Shown here piece after piece: positions 1 to 14,200 of a DNA stretch of 64,000 nucleotides (position 1 is its first letter; each line of letters opens with the position of its first letter). The stretch lies in the NCBI GenBank assembly GCA_013397695.1, contig VYZI01000424.1, forward strand, positions 34,623 through 98,622, in the 5' to 3' direction. A program made the position numbers and the translations under genes. The stretch is from Centropus unirufus (lineage: Eukaryota > Chordata > Aves > Cuculiformes > Centropidae). The notes beneath the pieces were generated by a model that had not been told where the DNA came from, made no database searches, and worked only from the letters and a program-made list of their open reading frames with translations.

Positions 1-2095
1 CCCAGAAAAGCAGCAGACTCATTGCTAAAATTCTAAGCTGGGGCCCTGCCTTGGAGGCTGGCTTTGAGTGCCCAGCTGGACAAACCCTAGAAGTCCTGCT
101 TCCCCTCCGGGTGTCCCTGCACTGAGGATGCGCTGTTACATGCTCGTCTGGGTACAGGCTTTTCTTCCACACAAGACCAGGCTGAGCACAGCTGATGTCC
201 CACGTTGTCCTTCCTCAGAGCTCAATGGATGCTCTTGGAGATAACAGCTCCAACAACCTTAAATCCCCACCAGCCTGGTGGAAAGCAGCTGGATGTCAAG
301 GTTTAGTCCTCACAGCGGATCCAGCTTAATGCTTCCTCAGACAGAAACATGTTGATTTTAGCTATATCATCTTGGCTGAGGAAGGCGCTCAAATCTATAA
401 TTCAAGGTATCATCATATTTCTCCCCATCTGCTTATGAATTATGTCATACCAGCTTTATAAACTTGTCAACTTCTTATTTTTAAATTTAGCTTTGCCAAT
501 GTCAGGCCACATTCACAAAGGAAAAATGGACATTTCCAAGCTATCAAATTGGCAGGAAATCCCACTGCCACCGTTCAGCACGATCAACGGCACCAGCACG
601 CTGCTGGGGTCCTGGGAAGGATCCAGCACGGAGGAGCAAGGAAGCGGCAGACCCTGGGTGCAGGCTGGGTCTGTAAGACCATCTGACGGAAGAGGCATTT
701 ATCTGCTGCCCAGAAGCTGACTTTTAAAAATAATTCTCAGGTATTTCACATCAAAAATTGCAAACTTCAACTAAAAATAAAAGAAGACAGGAAGTTAATG
801 AAAATACATTTTGGAAAACAATGGAGCCAGCTCGAGAAGTGCATTATCCAGTGTCAGGAAACTGCTCAGGGAAGCAAACCGGAACCTCAGCTCGGCACAG
901 ATTGAAGCGTCAGCACTCTCTCCTGCTGGAAGTGAGGGGGGAGGAGAAGCCCTCAGCACATCTTTACAGACTGCAACTATCTTTCACAGCTCAGAGGCTT
1001 TGGGGACATTCATTCCCAAAATTACAGCTCAACGCCATCCATCGAGCATTTGCCTCCCAACGGTTTTCTTCATTTACAGCATGAAGTGTCCTGCAAGCCC
1101 CCACAGCCACGGCGCCACAGCAAATGCCTGGTGAAAGGGGTCCCCATGCAGTGGATGGTGACAATGCACAAGAGCAGAAACAGGGACAAACCCAACGCGT
1201 TCCTGGCTACTGCAGTCCACTACCACTCTCAGGAAGTGGCCAGGATCACCTCACATGTTGAGGTACCCTGCATGGATTTTTAAGTGACCAGGGTCTTACA
1301 GCAGCCTGGACCACCAGCTTTAACACATGGGTTAATCAAGAGGAGGATGCAGACCGTTCTTAGGAAGAAATCAATGCCTGCACATAAATATTTCATTCCT
1401 GATTGTTTTTCGCTTTGAGAAGCTCACATAAGGTAAAGATTCTGAAAAAGTAGGATGCCAGCCAGATGACCTAAGCATATATCCTGAAGGTACCCATTCC
1501 AGAGAGTTAGAAAAACTCTAAGAAAAGGCAGGACTGGTTTTACAAATTCACCCTCTAAAGCAGAAAAATTGACAAATGCATTTTCTAGTTGGGAATTTCT
1601 GAGAGGTCATTAAAAAAGCCACATGAATTAACTGTTTACCACCGAGTTAATTGCCCGAGCAGTTACCGACAGCAATAACACTTTCCATCTAAGACAAGTC
1701 CTCTGAAAGTCTTCTAGCAGCAGATGAGTCCTCACTCACCCAAACCATCCCAAGAGGCTTCACCAGCCCCTCTGCTCTGTTCTCATTCTGGCCATGATAC
1801 CCTCAGTACACACATGAAATGACACGCTCACTGCCCTTGGGTGCTACATTTAATAAAGGCTGTCTGGGCAAATGAATTCATTTGCTTCCAGGTTTTCTTC
1901 TTGTTGTACCTCAAGTGTCCCCCTCTGCAGGGCCCGTGGCCTGCATGGCCAGCAAACCCAGGTGAAGAGCCTTCAGAGCTCCTTCCATGGGTCTCAGACC
2001 CCACCTTCCCATTTCTCATCAGGGAAACAAAGACTGCTCAGAGTGCCCCAGAGCATCTCTCCAGAGGGGTCACCACCTTCTCTTTGTCAGCTCAC
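1..2095 (-). other. NR6A1 intron, 3' part off window
   Basis: Continues the intron after the 2217-2096 exon. No coding exon, RNA gene or clear repeat was recognised. The next NR6A1 coding exons are not here on either strand. Confidence 0.7.
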
Positions 2096-2217
2096 CTTGA
2101 TTTAGGAAGTTAATGGCTTTCATACACGCATACTCCTCATTGCTGACCTTCAACTGGTTAAATTTACGAAAGAGGTAGATCAACCGCTCCATCACCTCCA
2201 TCCCCTCTTCACTGAAT
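2096..2217 (-). CDS. NR6A1: NR6A1 exon: ligand-binding domain, helix 7-9 region
   Basis: A 122-nt exon with acceptor TCCTCCAG (AG at 2219-2218) and donor TCAAG then GTGAGC (2095-2094). It reads FSEEGMEVMERLIYLFRKF, then NQLKVSNEEYACMKAINFLNQ, and ends one base into a codon. In mammals the next codons are Asp-Ile-Arg, which fits the phase. It is the last NR6A1 coding exon present; I looked for the following exon, which contains the RYWYICQDF motif, in bases 1-2095 and did not find it. Confidence 0.95.
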
Positions 2218-5200
2218 CTGGAGGACAGAGAGCACACATCAGTGTCTAGAGGACACAGGCCATGCAATAAACACAATAAGCTTATGAAAATAACTGGAGA
2301 CTTTAACATCCTGCAAGAGCATTAAAGAAAAACAGGTCAGCAAAGACGATTGAATTCTGCTGGCGCCATTAAAGTGGAAGAAGGAAAACGACTCAGTTAC
2401 AAACTTGACTATTACAGATATTTGAGTAAAATCATCTGGTGATTCAGCTCATTGTCAGCTTGCTCTAACAGAGAAGGTTTGACAGAGCCAGGAATATACA
2501 AACACTTCTGCGTGTCTGCAGGCACTCTGCTTTCCTCCTCCACTCGTGTTTCCCCAGGTTTCAGGGAGGACTGTGCCTTTGCTCTGCACCGGGCTAACAG
2601 GAGCTTTAACCATGCAGAGTTTGGGGAACGACATAAGATCTCATAGAAATGTGGAGCGATATCTGCCTTGCAGGACACAAAAATATTGTGCAAAACACCC
2701 TCTGCCCACTAGGTGCAAGGGTCAGCAGGCGTTCCCCGTCTGCCCAGTGTTGCCCTGCGCCTATCGGCTCTGCACATCACACCACGATTTATCAGCTGGG
2801 CAGAGAAGCATCCACCAGCTTCTCTGGTGGAACAGAGCAGCAGGAACGCAGCCCCTGGACCCTGCTGCCCAGGCACTGCCTCCCAAAGTCCATTTCCAAC
2901 AGCAAAAGTGCTGACAGTTTCTCCTATCTATACAGAGCCATTGGGAATTGCCTTGTTTTAAATACCAAGGAATTACACCAAGCCATGCACAACAGCAGCA
3001 CACGCTTCAGTTATCTGACAGCCAGGTGAGGAAGCTCGCCTCCCAGAAATTCCCAGGAGTGACTCAGAGAGCCACACAGCTGTATTTATTGCCTGTTCGC
3101 TATGGTTTGTTAATTTTCCTCGGATGAAAGGTTCTGGGTGAGATGTTCTGGGAGAGGGCTGGGACCCTTCTCACAAATACAAATACTCATAAAACACAAG
3201 TAACCAATGTTGAAGGGAGTGAAACTGCGGGCTGCGGCCTGAGGTGGAACCATGCGTGTCCTTTCCTTCTGACCTTTTCCCCCAAACAGGACGCACAGGA
3301 ATCATTACACTCAGTAAATGCACACTGAGATGCAGAGAAGCAGTCCACGCTGGCAGAAATGTCAGGGACCCTCTGCTGGGATCTGGGCCCATCCCTGATA
3401 CCCACCCTGGGGCACCTCACCAGGCACAGGGGCACTTGGTGCTCGACTTCTTCCGCTGGCTGAGAACACACTGAACGTCGCTCCTGAGCTCCCAAGCTTG
3501 CCAAGGGCAGTCAGCGACAGAGAGGGCACACGGATGCACAGGGACTGTCAGCCTCCCCAAAATCTCCCAGGAAATTGCCCGACGGACACTTTGCAGGTGC
3601 AGAATGAAATCCTCCTGCTGAAGGCGGTGCCAGACTCCTTCAGGAGGCCCATGTATGCACCATGAAAGCCGTGGAGCAGGCACGAGGACACGGAGGGCTG
3701 CCAGCGCCTGTGGCTCCAGAGACCATCCCACGCGTGCCAGCAGCCAGAACAGCCTCTTGGGCACACATCTCACAGCAGTGCCCCCAATTCCAAAGAAACC
3801 ACACATCGCAAAACTGCTCAGAAGTGGGACCCAAGTGTTTAGGGAGGTTTCAGCTGCACGCAGGCATTGTACAGCACAAAGAACAAGAGCACAGCCAGAA
3901 AGCCATCTCTGAATAGAACAAAAATAGAACCTTCTTCACTGAATAATACCTTATTTTGGCATGTGTGTTTGTTTACTTCAAAGTTATTTGTAATAAGCCT
4001 GGTGGAGTTTGACCCCCGAGAAGTGAAAACAAGCTTCCTGAACTGCAGGGCACTGCTTCAAGAAAGTAATATTGTCAGTGATGAAAGCCTTGTCGGCTCA
4101 TCTAAAGTTGTACAAGTTTTCTTGCTCTCAAGTTGACATTAAAAATCTTGCAGGTGCAAGATTGCAGAGCTCAAGAAGTTAATGAGCACAAAGACCACTC
4201 AGTGTCTGTTGGGTTTAATTGTTTTTAGAGCATGCACATTTTTACCAGCCACTCATCACTTCATAAATCCAGGAGAGCTCTTCTCTCATTCCTGCATTTG
4301 AACTGTCTTACTTTTCTGTGCATGCTTTCCTCCCCCTTTCAAACAAAGCTGTTCTGTTTTTCACAGCCCTATTTCTTCTCGAGGACTGACTCCTCCACAC
4401 ACTTTTCCTCGCAGTTTACACCAGGCAACTTTCTGGCGGGGAGTTATCGGGATCAGCTGGGGAGGAGGGGGAAGGGAAGCGCTATCAGGAGTGCTGGGGG
4501 AGGTCAGGAATCTATTCATTTCATATTCATCTCCAGAAAAACAGCACAATAAAAGAAAACATTTGATCTAGCAGACAAACAGAACATTAGCCAGTTGTTA
4601 GAAGCAACAAAAACGCAGGGGCTGGGGAGCTCATCCTATGCTTTCCTTCGCTACCTGCCTAAGCATTAGTGTTACTCCCAGACTTTGCCAAATAAGAGAC
4701 ATTAACCCCAAAGTACCAGATTATTATTATTATTAGCTCAGCAATATTTCTTCAGCCAGTCATGAGGTCTAATGAACTTTGGTTGCAATTATTACTGATT
4801 AATGTCAGAGCTCCCCAAAGAAATAGGGGCTCTTTGAGGAAACCCACAAAGCTGACACCTCTCCATAAGAGCCCCTCACAAACCCAAAGGGATCAGCTTT
4901 TCCACCCGTGCCTTGGACGGGGACACCGATACCCACAAACTATCCCACTGCTGCCTGCAGACAGCCAAGCTACGGCTGAACTCCCATAAAGACAACTGGG
5001 AGGGAGCACTTCTGTGCTGAACAGCTCTTCTGGTGTGTGTTTTCCCATGTTACTAATGGCAATTAATGATACTTGAGAAGCAAAATCAGAAGAGACTGCA
5101 GAACCACTCCGCTCCCTATTTTCATCCATGTGCACAGATCTCTGAAGGACTTTTGAGGCAAGCAGCTCTGAATTGCCTGTTTCTGAAGGGTGAGAATCCC

Positions 5201-8200
5201 TTCTTTGTCTTGTTTTCTTACCTCTCACTCCAATTTACCGCAAACCCAAAATGAAACAAACACTCCTCAGTCTCAGACCAGGACAGCAGAAGAAAAGCAT
5301 GGCTGAATGCAGGATCAAGCGTTAGTACAGCTTTCTCTGACCCTTGCTGTTCCTCACAGGAGCACCACCAGACGCAAGGTGAATCACTGCGCAGAGCAGC
5401 AGAGGAACGAGACACCTGGGTCCAGCTCCCAGCTCCTCCGGTCACCCCGCCGTGGCCTCAGCCAGCCCCTCCAGCGGTCAGAATATAGGCACAGGGGAAC
5501 CTCAGGTACCGTTACAGACCGAGACGGCTGAGGGCCACAGCAGAGTTTTTGCTTATCGGACACTCAGAGCCCCTGGCGACTCCTGCAAATTCACCAGGCC
5601 CAGCAAGGGCAGAGTGTGAATGAGGCAGATGTTAAAAGGGAAGGTGGGCACAGTTTCCATAACCTCCACGTGCTCTGCCTTAATATTGTGAGTCTGCTAC
5701 CTAAAAGGGGATCTGTCTGGCACTAACACTACAGAACAAAACGCTCAAAAGAAAAAAGACAATGCCCTGGCCAAAATGATAGATGAAAGGCAGGTTGCTC
5801 AGAGCATCAGATAGCACAAAGTATGGAAAAAACACGAGCTACATTGCAACATCTTTAAATTTATGTAATCAAAACAAGGAAACAGCAATTAATAACAGGC
5901 ACTTTGATAATACAGACAACCAGCTTTGCGAGCAAACTTTCCACTGGCCAAAAGGGTTTTTAAACAAGACCTTCCATCCTGTATCTCAGGGTTATCCAGA
6001 GCACTGGTTGGTTTTACTCTACCTATGGAAAGGTGGCTGTGGGGCTTTGCTGGAGGATGGCATTGCTGCAGGAAATTCAAACAGTGCCACACACCTTCCT
6101 CTGCAGAAGGGGGCTCTGCTCCAATACTGACTAACCAGGGTGTCCTTGCTAAGCCTGGAACAACCTTTCCCTAAAAAGTATGAGCCCATCTCACCTGTGC
6201 AGCTCGTCATCAGAGGGAGAGTACTTGGAGGTGACGTCTGCAAGGTCACCGAAGATCTGCTTGCTGTAAACTGTCAGTGAGGAAAGCAGGATCAGCTCCT
6301 GCCACGTCGAGCTGAGCAGGCAGGTATAGTCCTTGATGGAGAGTTCACAGAAGAATGGCAGCTTCTTGATCCAAGCAATCTGCCTGAAAAGCAACTCATC
6401 CGCCAGACGACACAGCAACGCAAACAGCTCAGCCTGTGTCACTTTATACCTGCAGGCAGGATTAATATGAAGGCATTAAAACAATTAACAACATTGAATT
6501 ACATTATCTGACCAGGCACTTGAAAAGCAAGGCAAATGCCACTGGAATTTGTGCTCAAGTGCTCAATGTGCCAGTGCCCAGGGTGTCCCCTGGCAGTGGG
6601 GGCAGTGATGGCCAGCACCCAGCCTGCACAGCCAGGGACTGCAAGGGGAGCCCCCTGCAAGCCCCCGGAGTCACCCACCTGCCAGCACCCAGCCCGCCGG
6701 CCACAGGGCAGCTCTTGCCTATTACCGGGCATTTGGCACAGTTGATGTAACCTCAGGGCTGAAGCCCATCGAGCCATGCTCCCCCAAGAGGCTCAGCCTG
6801 GCCATGTAACCTGAAACCCCACACAGGGTCCGTGCACACCAGCTTCAGCCCCAGACGTGGCCACGGGCCGCCCACAGGCCAGGGTTTGATTTGCTGCTTG
6901 CATTACAGCTGCATCTTCTCCCAGAGGATGCGCTCCCTGTGCCCATCAGGCCATGAACGCACACACCAGGTGTCCCCTCGCAGCCCCTGCAGCACACACC
7001 GGGGCTGTGCAAGCAGGCAGGGGCAGTCAGACCCAAACAACAGCCAGGAACACAGCTCTGGGCAGCCCCGTGCCCCACACCACGCATACTCACCCGTCCT
7101 CAATGAGCATCGGCGTGCCGAGCGGCTCCAGGTCCTCTGCTGACACCAGCTGATTGATAAGACTGTGCGACTGGGGGTCCAGGCTGCGCGTCTGGGGCGG
7201 CATCAGAGCCGAGTGAGCAGAATAGCTAAAAAGGTGCGGGAGGTACTGATAGTGCGTGGACACCGGCGTCCCGATATACTGATCCCTGAGTGCAGCAAAT
7301 CCGTTCAGCTCCACGGACCTACTGGAAAGGGAAAAGGTTTTTAATACACCCCAAATTAAAACACTGCACCCTTCATCATCATTGTTGATAAGTAAACACA
7401 GGATGGAAAATGCCTTTGTATTTAAACCCTACACTGGAAATAAATGAGAGTGTGCAGGCCAGCCGCCTTGTGTTGAGCCTGGCTCAGCCCCAGTCCCACC
7501 TTACGGAGATCTGGGAACCACTGCCGAGCAGCCTTTGGCGAGTAAAACAAACCCAGCTGTACAAAGCACTCCCACCCACCTTCCTTAAGGGCCAGGATTT
7601 TGTATTGTAAATGACATCTTTACACAGCCCGCAAACAGAAAATTTCTCACAGATTAAGATGCAGCTGCAAGCTGCAAAGGCTGCACCAGGAGGTGAGCAC
7701 CAGTGATAACTGGCACTAACACCATTCATTGGTACCCAAATAAAGTAATTTGTAGCCAAAATCTTGGCATAGCAAAGAGTTTCTGCAGAATGAGCACTGA
7801 AAGGTAATCAGGACTCCATGATCTGCAGAAAAAACCTACAACACAAATTAAGAGATTTACTTTAAATATAATTTTAACTGAACATTGCCTCCTTTTTCAT
7901 CTGCTCATGAGCATTTCACCTCCCAGTTCAATTCTTTTCAATCCAGCAGCTGTCTGGCTTAAATCACAATCAGAGATGTAAGAACCCTCAGCATGCTCAG
8001 CTCACACAATATACTCATGGTACACAGTATTCCTGTGTACCCAAAGAACCACTCAGGGACACAGACAAGATTCCCGTAACACGGAATTCTTCTGGGGGTC
8101 ATCCCCACCTTGAAGATGGAGTAGAAACGGGTGAAGGCTGGTTGCTCTCAGAAACTCCATTTCCAGGGGAACTGTGGTCACTGTCTCCGTTGTTGCTCCA

Positions 8201-11200
8201 TGACATGTTTGCCTCTCCCTCGAATTCTTGCCCAGACATAATCCTCTCGATCTCTTCTTCTGATATCTGCCAGACACAGGACCGTTACGGTTACTTCAGC
8301 TGAGAACAGCAGCAAGGCAGAACCTCCGTGTGTGAGCACCTGGACCATACAGTCACATCTAAGCAAGCCACAACCACCCTGCGCCAGGAGAAGCACTTCG
8401 CCATTCCCGCAGACATCCCACCTTTCCTTTTCATTTAACAACGTACAGGGAAAATTCTATTTACAGCTCATCTAGTGACCTTCAGTTCCCACGGTACAAA
8501 TCAAGTGACAGGAACGGACAGATGAAAAGATGATGTCAAATACACACAGCAATGAGCAGTAAATCAGCCACTGTCACACAGGGAAAAACCTGGGGGTGAC
8601 TCGGGCCAGTTCACAGGGAACAGCCCTCAGCACAGGTACAGGTAGATGGAGGTGGGGTGGGCTCAGTTTCATCCTTACAGGCTCTCAGAAGCAGTAGCTG
8701 CCGCTGTTAGAAATAAATTTGCAAACAGCAGGAAACCTTCTATCTTTACTAAGAGATTTTACTGTTATTTGGATTGGGCTGCTGTGATGCTGCCCACAGG
8801 CCAGTCCTGCTCACTCTGGAGCGCCTCTCAGAGGAAGCAGGTCACTGGGCTGCTTGGCATCTCGTGGTTTGGTTTGGGACTGAGGCAGCAGTCTCTTCAT
8901 AGGGATGGAGTCACAGAAAACGCTCTGTGTTATTAAAATAAACAGTAAACTTTTAGAAGACAGTTTTTCCAGAAGGGAGCTGGAAATGCCCATCATTTCT
9001 CATGCACGTAGCGCAAGCTGTTGTGCTGAATTACCTCGTGCTTTACAAGACACCTCCAGACAAGCTGCACCATCCATCAGCGAGACATTTACTGGGTGCC
9101 CTGCTTGCCACAACTGAAGGAATTGCAGCAGGCAGCCCACAAGATTTACTGGGAGCTGCAGCAGGACAGACAGACGTCCTTGTGTGGCTCACAAAGGACA
9201 GAGCACCTCAATGGACAGATCCTGCCCATGTATTCAGCCTGGAACTGTGCTGTGTCCCCTCTGGGGACAAGCAAGCCTCAAGCTTTATTTACAAATCGAC
9301 TGCTCCTGATGTGTATTTTTAACACTAGTGGAGAGTCAGAGCCCCACTACGCCAGCTGGAGGCAGGGCTGGGAAAGGCTCGGTCAAATCAACCCCAGCCC
9401 TGTCCCCACCGAGGAGCTGCTGCTGTGGCCGAGCCCACCGAGCAAATCTGAAGGGAACCATGGGGAAACAGCCAGCCATGCTCACCTGGACAGGTCCAAT
9501 GCTTTTGTTCCTGCCTCCTGGCATGCCATCCTCTCTGATTGCTGAAAGAAAACAACGAGACCTTGGTGAAGAACGCTAGTGTTCAGTATTCCAGAAAAAC
9601 ACGAGAAGGCATCTGCTATTTTGAAGAAAATCTTTACAGCTTAAAAGACTCATTTTGCTCATCAAAGCAGTTTACAGGCACCTCCAGTGCTTACCGAGGT
9701 GCTCAAGCAGTGCACACCAAGATCCTCACCCCAAAGGGCACACACACCCCAACAGAGCTATGAGCATTACCTGGGGAGTTTAGGTTCTTCATGTGATCCT
9801 TGAGTAACAGGTAATGAAGGAATAGCAATACTTTATCGCAATTAATTCCAGGATAATTTGAGAGACGGCACATGGAAAGCAAACTGCTTCACCCCTGGAA
9901 GTAACCCAACCCATGACAGCTAGAAAATGAAACGTGAACGCTGGGTTTCCAGCTGCCAGCCCTGTGACCCACCACGAGCCAGACTCCACCCGCAGCCTCC
10001 GGCCAGCAGCGCAGACAGCAGGGAGGCAAAGCCCTTCGCGGGTGACAGACACTGCTGCCCCTCCCGAGGGCCGGGTCTCCTGCCGTCATCACCGAAACGA
10101 CAGGCGGATGTTTCACCCAGCTGGCTGCATGCAAAGCTGTCATTTAAAATTCAAGTTACTAGACCGAGCCATGCAGTTCCATTTCAGAAGGGCAGTCTGG
10201 TTTCTCAGTACAGCAGCCTCATTTTTAAGGCTTTTAAACAATTTCCAGAGAGTTTCAGTGAAGTTTGAAGAGATTATCCTGAAGCTGCTTCTCTACCTTC
10301 CTCTTCCCCTTGGTCTTCTCTATATTGGCAGAGCAGCTCTGCAGAAGAGGGAAGCATTTGCTGCTCATACGCCTGCCCTCCTGGGTCGGGTCCCTCTATC
10401 AGTCCCGACCTCTTTCTCACCACGACCTGGCAGACTTGGCAGGAGGCTCTCCCCAGCTGCGTGGTGACCTTGCTGCTGGCCAGCTTCACCCTGCCCGGCA
10501 CATGGGGCAGCAGGAGGCCCTCACAAAGTAGAGAAGAACACAAAATTTATGGAAGTTCCGGCCCAGAAAACCCAGGCTGCCGCTTGATTTTACATCCCCT
10601 CAGCTCACACCATCCTCATCTGCCCCTGGGCTGCTCCTGCAACTTGGAGATCGCACACCTGTGTTCTGCCAAGGCAACAGCAGCAAAGCAGAGCTACGCA
10701 CAGGCTGCACTCAGCCTCACGCCATGCTTTCCTGAAGGGTACCCACCTCAGCAAGCCTCCCAAATCACTACACAAGAGGCTCACAGAGTGGTTTGGTGAC
10801 AAAGGACCTCAAAGCCTATCCAGGCCCAAGCCCTGCCATGGGCAGGGACACCTCCCACTGCATCAGTGGGCTCCAAGCCCCATCCAACCTGGCTATCAAC
10901 ACCTCCAGGGATGGGACAGCCATGGTTCCTCTGGGCAACCTGGGCCAGGGTCTCCCCACCCTCACAGCAAAACATTTCTTCCTAAGATCTCATCTCTGTC
11001 CTCTGTCAGACAAACTGTTCCCTTCGTCCTGTCCCTGCAATCCCTGACCCAGAGTCCCTCCCCAGCTTTCAGCCCTAGAAGCTGCTCTAAGGTCTCCCTG
11101 GAGCCTTCCCTTCTCCAGGCTGAACAGCCCCAGCCTGTCCTTGTGCAGGAGGTTCTCCAGCCCTGGGATCACCTCTTTGTCCTCCTCTGGCCTCGCTGCA

Positions 11201-14200
11201 GCAGCTCCAGGTCCTCCCCGTGCCAAGGATTCCAGAGCTGGACACAGGGCACAGGGGGTCTGACACAGCAGAGAGGCAACACCCCCTCCCAGCCTGCCAA
11301 ACGTTGAGCTCTGTGCCTTATCCGCATTAAAATTTAACTATATTTAGCCCTAGAAACGGGTAACGTTTGCAGTAATTCGGCCACCGTTGGGGCGGGGGGA
11401 AGAAAAGGCTCGAGAAGTCCCCGCTGCTGCCGGCAGGGGGCGCGCGCCCCCCGCGGTCCCGAGCGCGGGGGCTCCGGGTACAGCTCATAAGCAAGATCCT
11501 GCGGGATTTGGGCTAAACCCACCCGAGTTTTAGTGTTGGCAGGCGGGTTTCACGTGCAGGATGGCACTGAAAGCATCAACAGCCACAGCTCAAAGCATGA
11601 AGGGACAGCTCTGCCGGGAGGGGTCCAAGCCCAGGCTGGAGGAGGCTTGGAGCCCCCTGATCCAGCGGGAGGTTTCCCTGCCCATGGCAGGGGGTGCAGC
11701 TGGGATGGGGCAGCCACTGCCTCACCACCTCACTGCAAAAAATTTCTTCCTTCCTTAATTAAAACCACTACTCCTTGTCCTGTCACAACAGGTGTTGCCT
11801 AAACGTTCCTCCCACAGGCCCTCTTGAACACCTCTGCACTCGTGATGTCTGCGGGGTGGCTGTCCCTCACCCAGACCTCGCTTGGCTCCTCGGGGACCTG
11901 GCAAAACCACCTTCAGCATTCCCCAGCTCCGCACGCGGGGAGCCACACACCATCAGCCAGAGACAGGCTGAGAGCAGAGACCCTCACACTCCTTATCACC
12001 CAGCAACTGCACGTCTGAGCTCCCACGACAGCCAACAGGTAAGGCCTGACCCAGGTCACTCGGGATTTTAAAAGCCGGTTTAAATGCACTCTTTTTTGCG
12101 ATGTTTCTATATTGAAGCATAGAAATAACCACCACTTTGCTCAAGGTAAATGCAAGGACAGATTCATCAGGAAGGACGGCAACAAACCATCCGCTTCTCT
12201 GAAAAAAGGGATCACAATAATCAGTTCTCCGAATATTTCTATGTGCTTCCAATTGACCCAGATTTTCCCCCAATATGGTAATGAAGTAGTTCAGGAAGAA
12301 TTTTTTATCCACAATTTTGCTGAAGTTTCACTTTTTCTCATCAAGAATTTTAGAGGTAGAATCACAATGCAGTGCAGCAGCTGGGGAAGGGGAGCACCAC
12401 CCCCAGTCCCTACCTCCACCAGGAAGGAGCCCAGTTGCCTTTACCTTTGCGGTTCATCCCCATCTGGAGGCATTTGAGCAGCCGGCAGTACTGGCACCTG
12501 TTGCGCTGCTTGCGTGACATGACGCAGTTCTTGTCGCGACTGCATCTGTAAACCCGCTTGTTGCAGATGCTCCTCTTGAAGAACCCCTTGCAGCCCTCGC
12601 AGGAGATGATTCCATAGTGCAGCCCCGTCGCTCTGTCCCCGCAGATCAGGCAGGTTCGCTGATCCACCCGCTCATCTGGAGAAGAGGAAGGGATTTGTGG
12701 TCAAGACAGCTTCACTGAACACTCGAGGTCTCCCAAGGGGACTGGGAAAGCTCCGGCCCCCCGAGCCCTGCCTGGACAGACCTGCCCTGTGGGTGCTGGC
12801 TCTGCTGTGTTGGAACTTACTCCTGTATGGCCCAACTGTTCAAACACAGAGGAGACACCTCTGCTGCAGGAGTTCACATGACAGCTACAATCAAATCCAT
12901 GAGGAAACCAGGAGTACGTCCAGCGTTTGGGGGAGACACCACCCAGCAGCCGAAGCTGAACCTGGGGCCAGGAAAGGTGAGACAGCCCAGACCACGTGGA
13001 GTTTCAGACCTCATTGGCAGAGCCAGGGAGGAGCAGCCAGCACTGTTTTTCTCTTCCTCCAGGACAGCTGTGAGCAGCAGAGCAAAGGCACTTATGCCAG
13101 CCCTCCTTTAGGCACCCCCAGGTGACAGGAGTGACCCACTGGCACCTTGACAGGGACAACAGCTCCTTCCAGGCAGCACCAGAGCGGTCACAACAGCGAC
13201 TTGTTGAGGTGGCAAGGGAACTGCAGCAACGCTCTGGCATGGGCGCCAGAGGGTCATACAGTGCTGGAGATGATGGGTAAAGAGAGATGGTTGAGAAGGT
13301 GTATAAGAAGCACGGAGAGAGGGCAGTAAGAGAAGGGAGACAGACAGACAGGTCAGCTCAGAGAAACAAGGAGATAGTGGAAAAAAAACCAAACAACTTC
13401 AAGAGTAAGAGGAAAAGAAGAGCATGAGTTCAACACCGAGAAATGACCTGACAGGATCTGGCCCCTGCCCATGGCAGGGGGGGCTGGAAACAGATGATCT
13501 TTAAGGTCTCTTCTAACCCAAACCATTCTGTGATTACTCTAAAAAAGACAGCACAGCCAGCACAGGAATGGAAGACGACGCTGGGCTCAGGCAGGAGCTG
13601 AACCACAGGAGATGGAGCAGGACAGGGCAGCTGCCTGTGCCCACCGTCCCCCACAGGAGCTAACGGGAAAGCTCAGACAAGGCAGGGACCCCACGACTGA
13701 ACCTGCCCCATGCCCGCGGTGCTGCCCACAGCCCGATGGCATCGCTCAGTGAAGTGACACAGACCTTGAAAAACCCCAACCTCAGGACAGGCCGGTAGAG
13801 ATGAGCTGGTTCAGACTCACTTCAGCATGACAACACCGGGCCTGGTTTTCCTCACTTAGATTTGATCAGGGAGTTTTCCAAGACAAAAGTGTTTTTATCT
13901 ACTGTATTTCTGGAGTGGCAGGAGGTGCAAGTTGCAGTGAAGTCCTTGCCCACCCCGATAAAGCCTAAGCAACCTGACAAACCAGTGTGTAGCTTCTTAC
14001 TGCTGGAGAACATGTGAATGTGATAGAAAGAAACGAGCCAAACACATCAGGATCAGAAGTAAAACCAGTTTTCAGTTACACAAGCCAAGGAAAAATCTAA
14101 ACCAGCTGCTCTTCCTTGCGAGCAGCTTTCTGCGTGGTTTAAACCCATAGAAACCACAGCCAATCAGCATGAATCTCCAAGAAATTTGCTGATGCACAGC

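Larger units (their letters stand above)
9542..12444 (-). other. NR6A1 intron, 2.9 kb
   Basis: Between the DBD exon and its extension exon. It holds the CR1 pieces at 10.8-11.3 and 11.6-11.8 kb and a short CpG-rich stretch at 11.38-11.48 kb. Confidence 0.85.
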
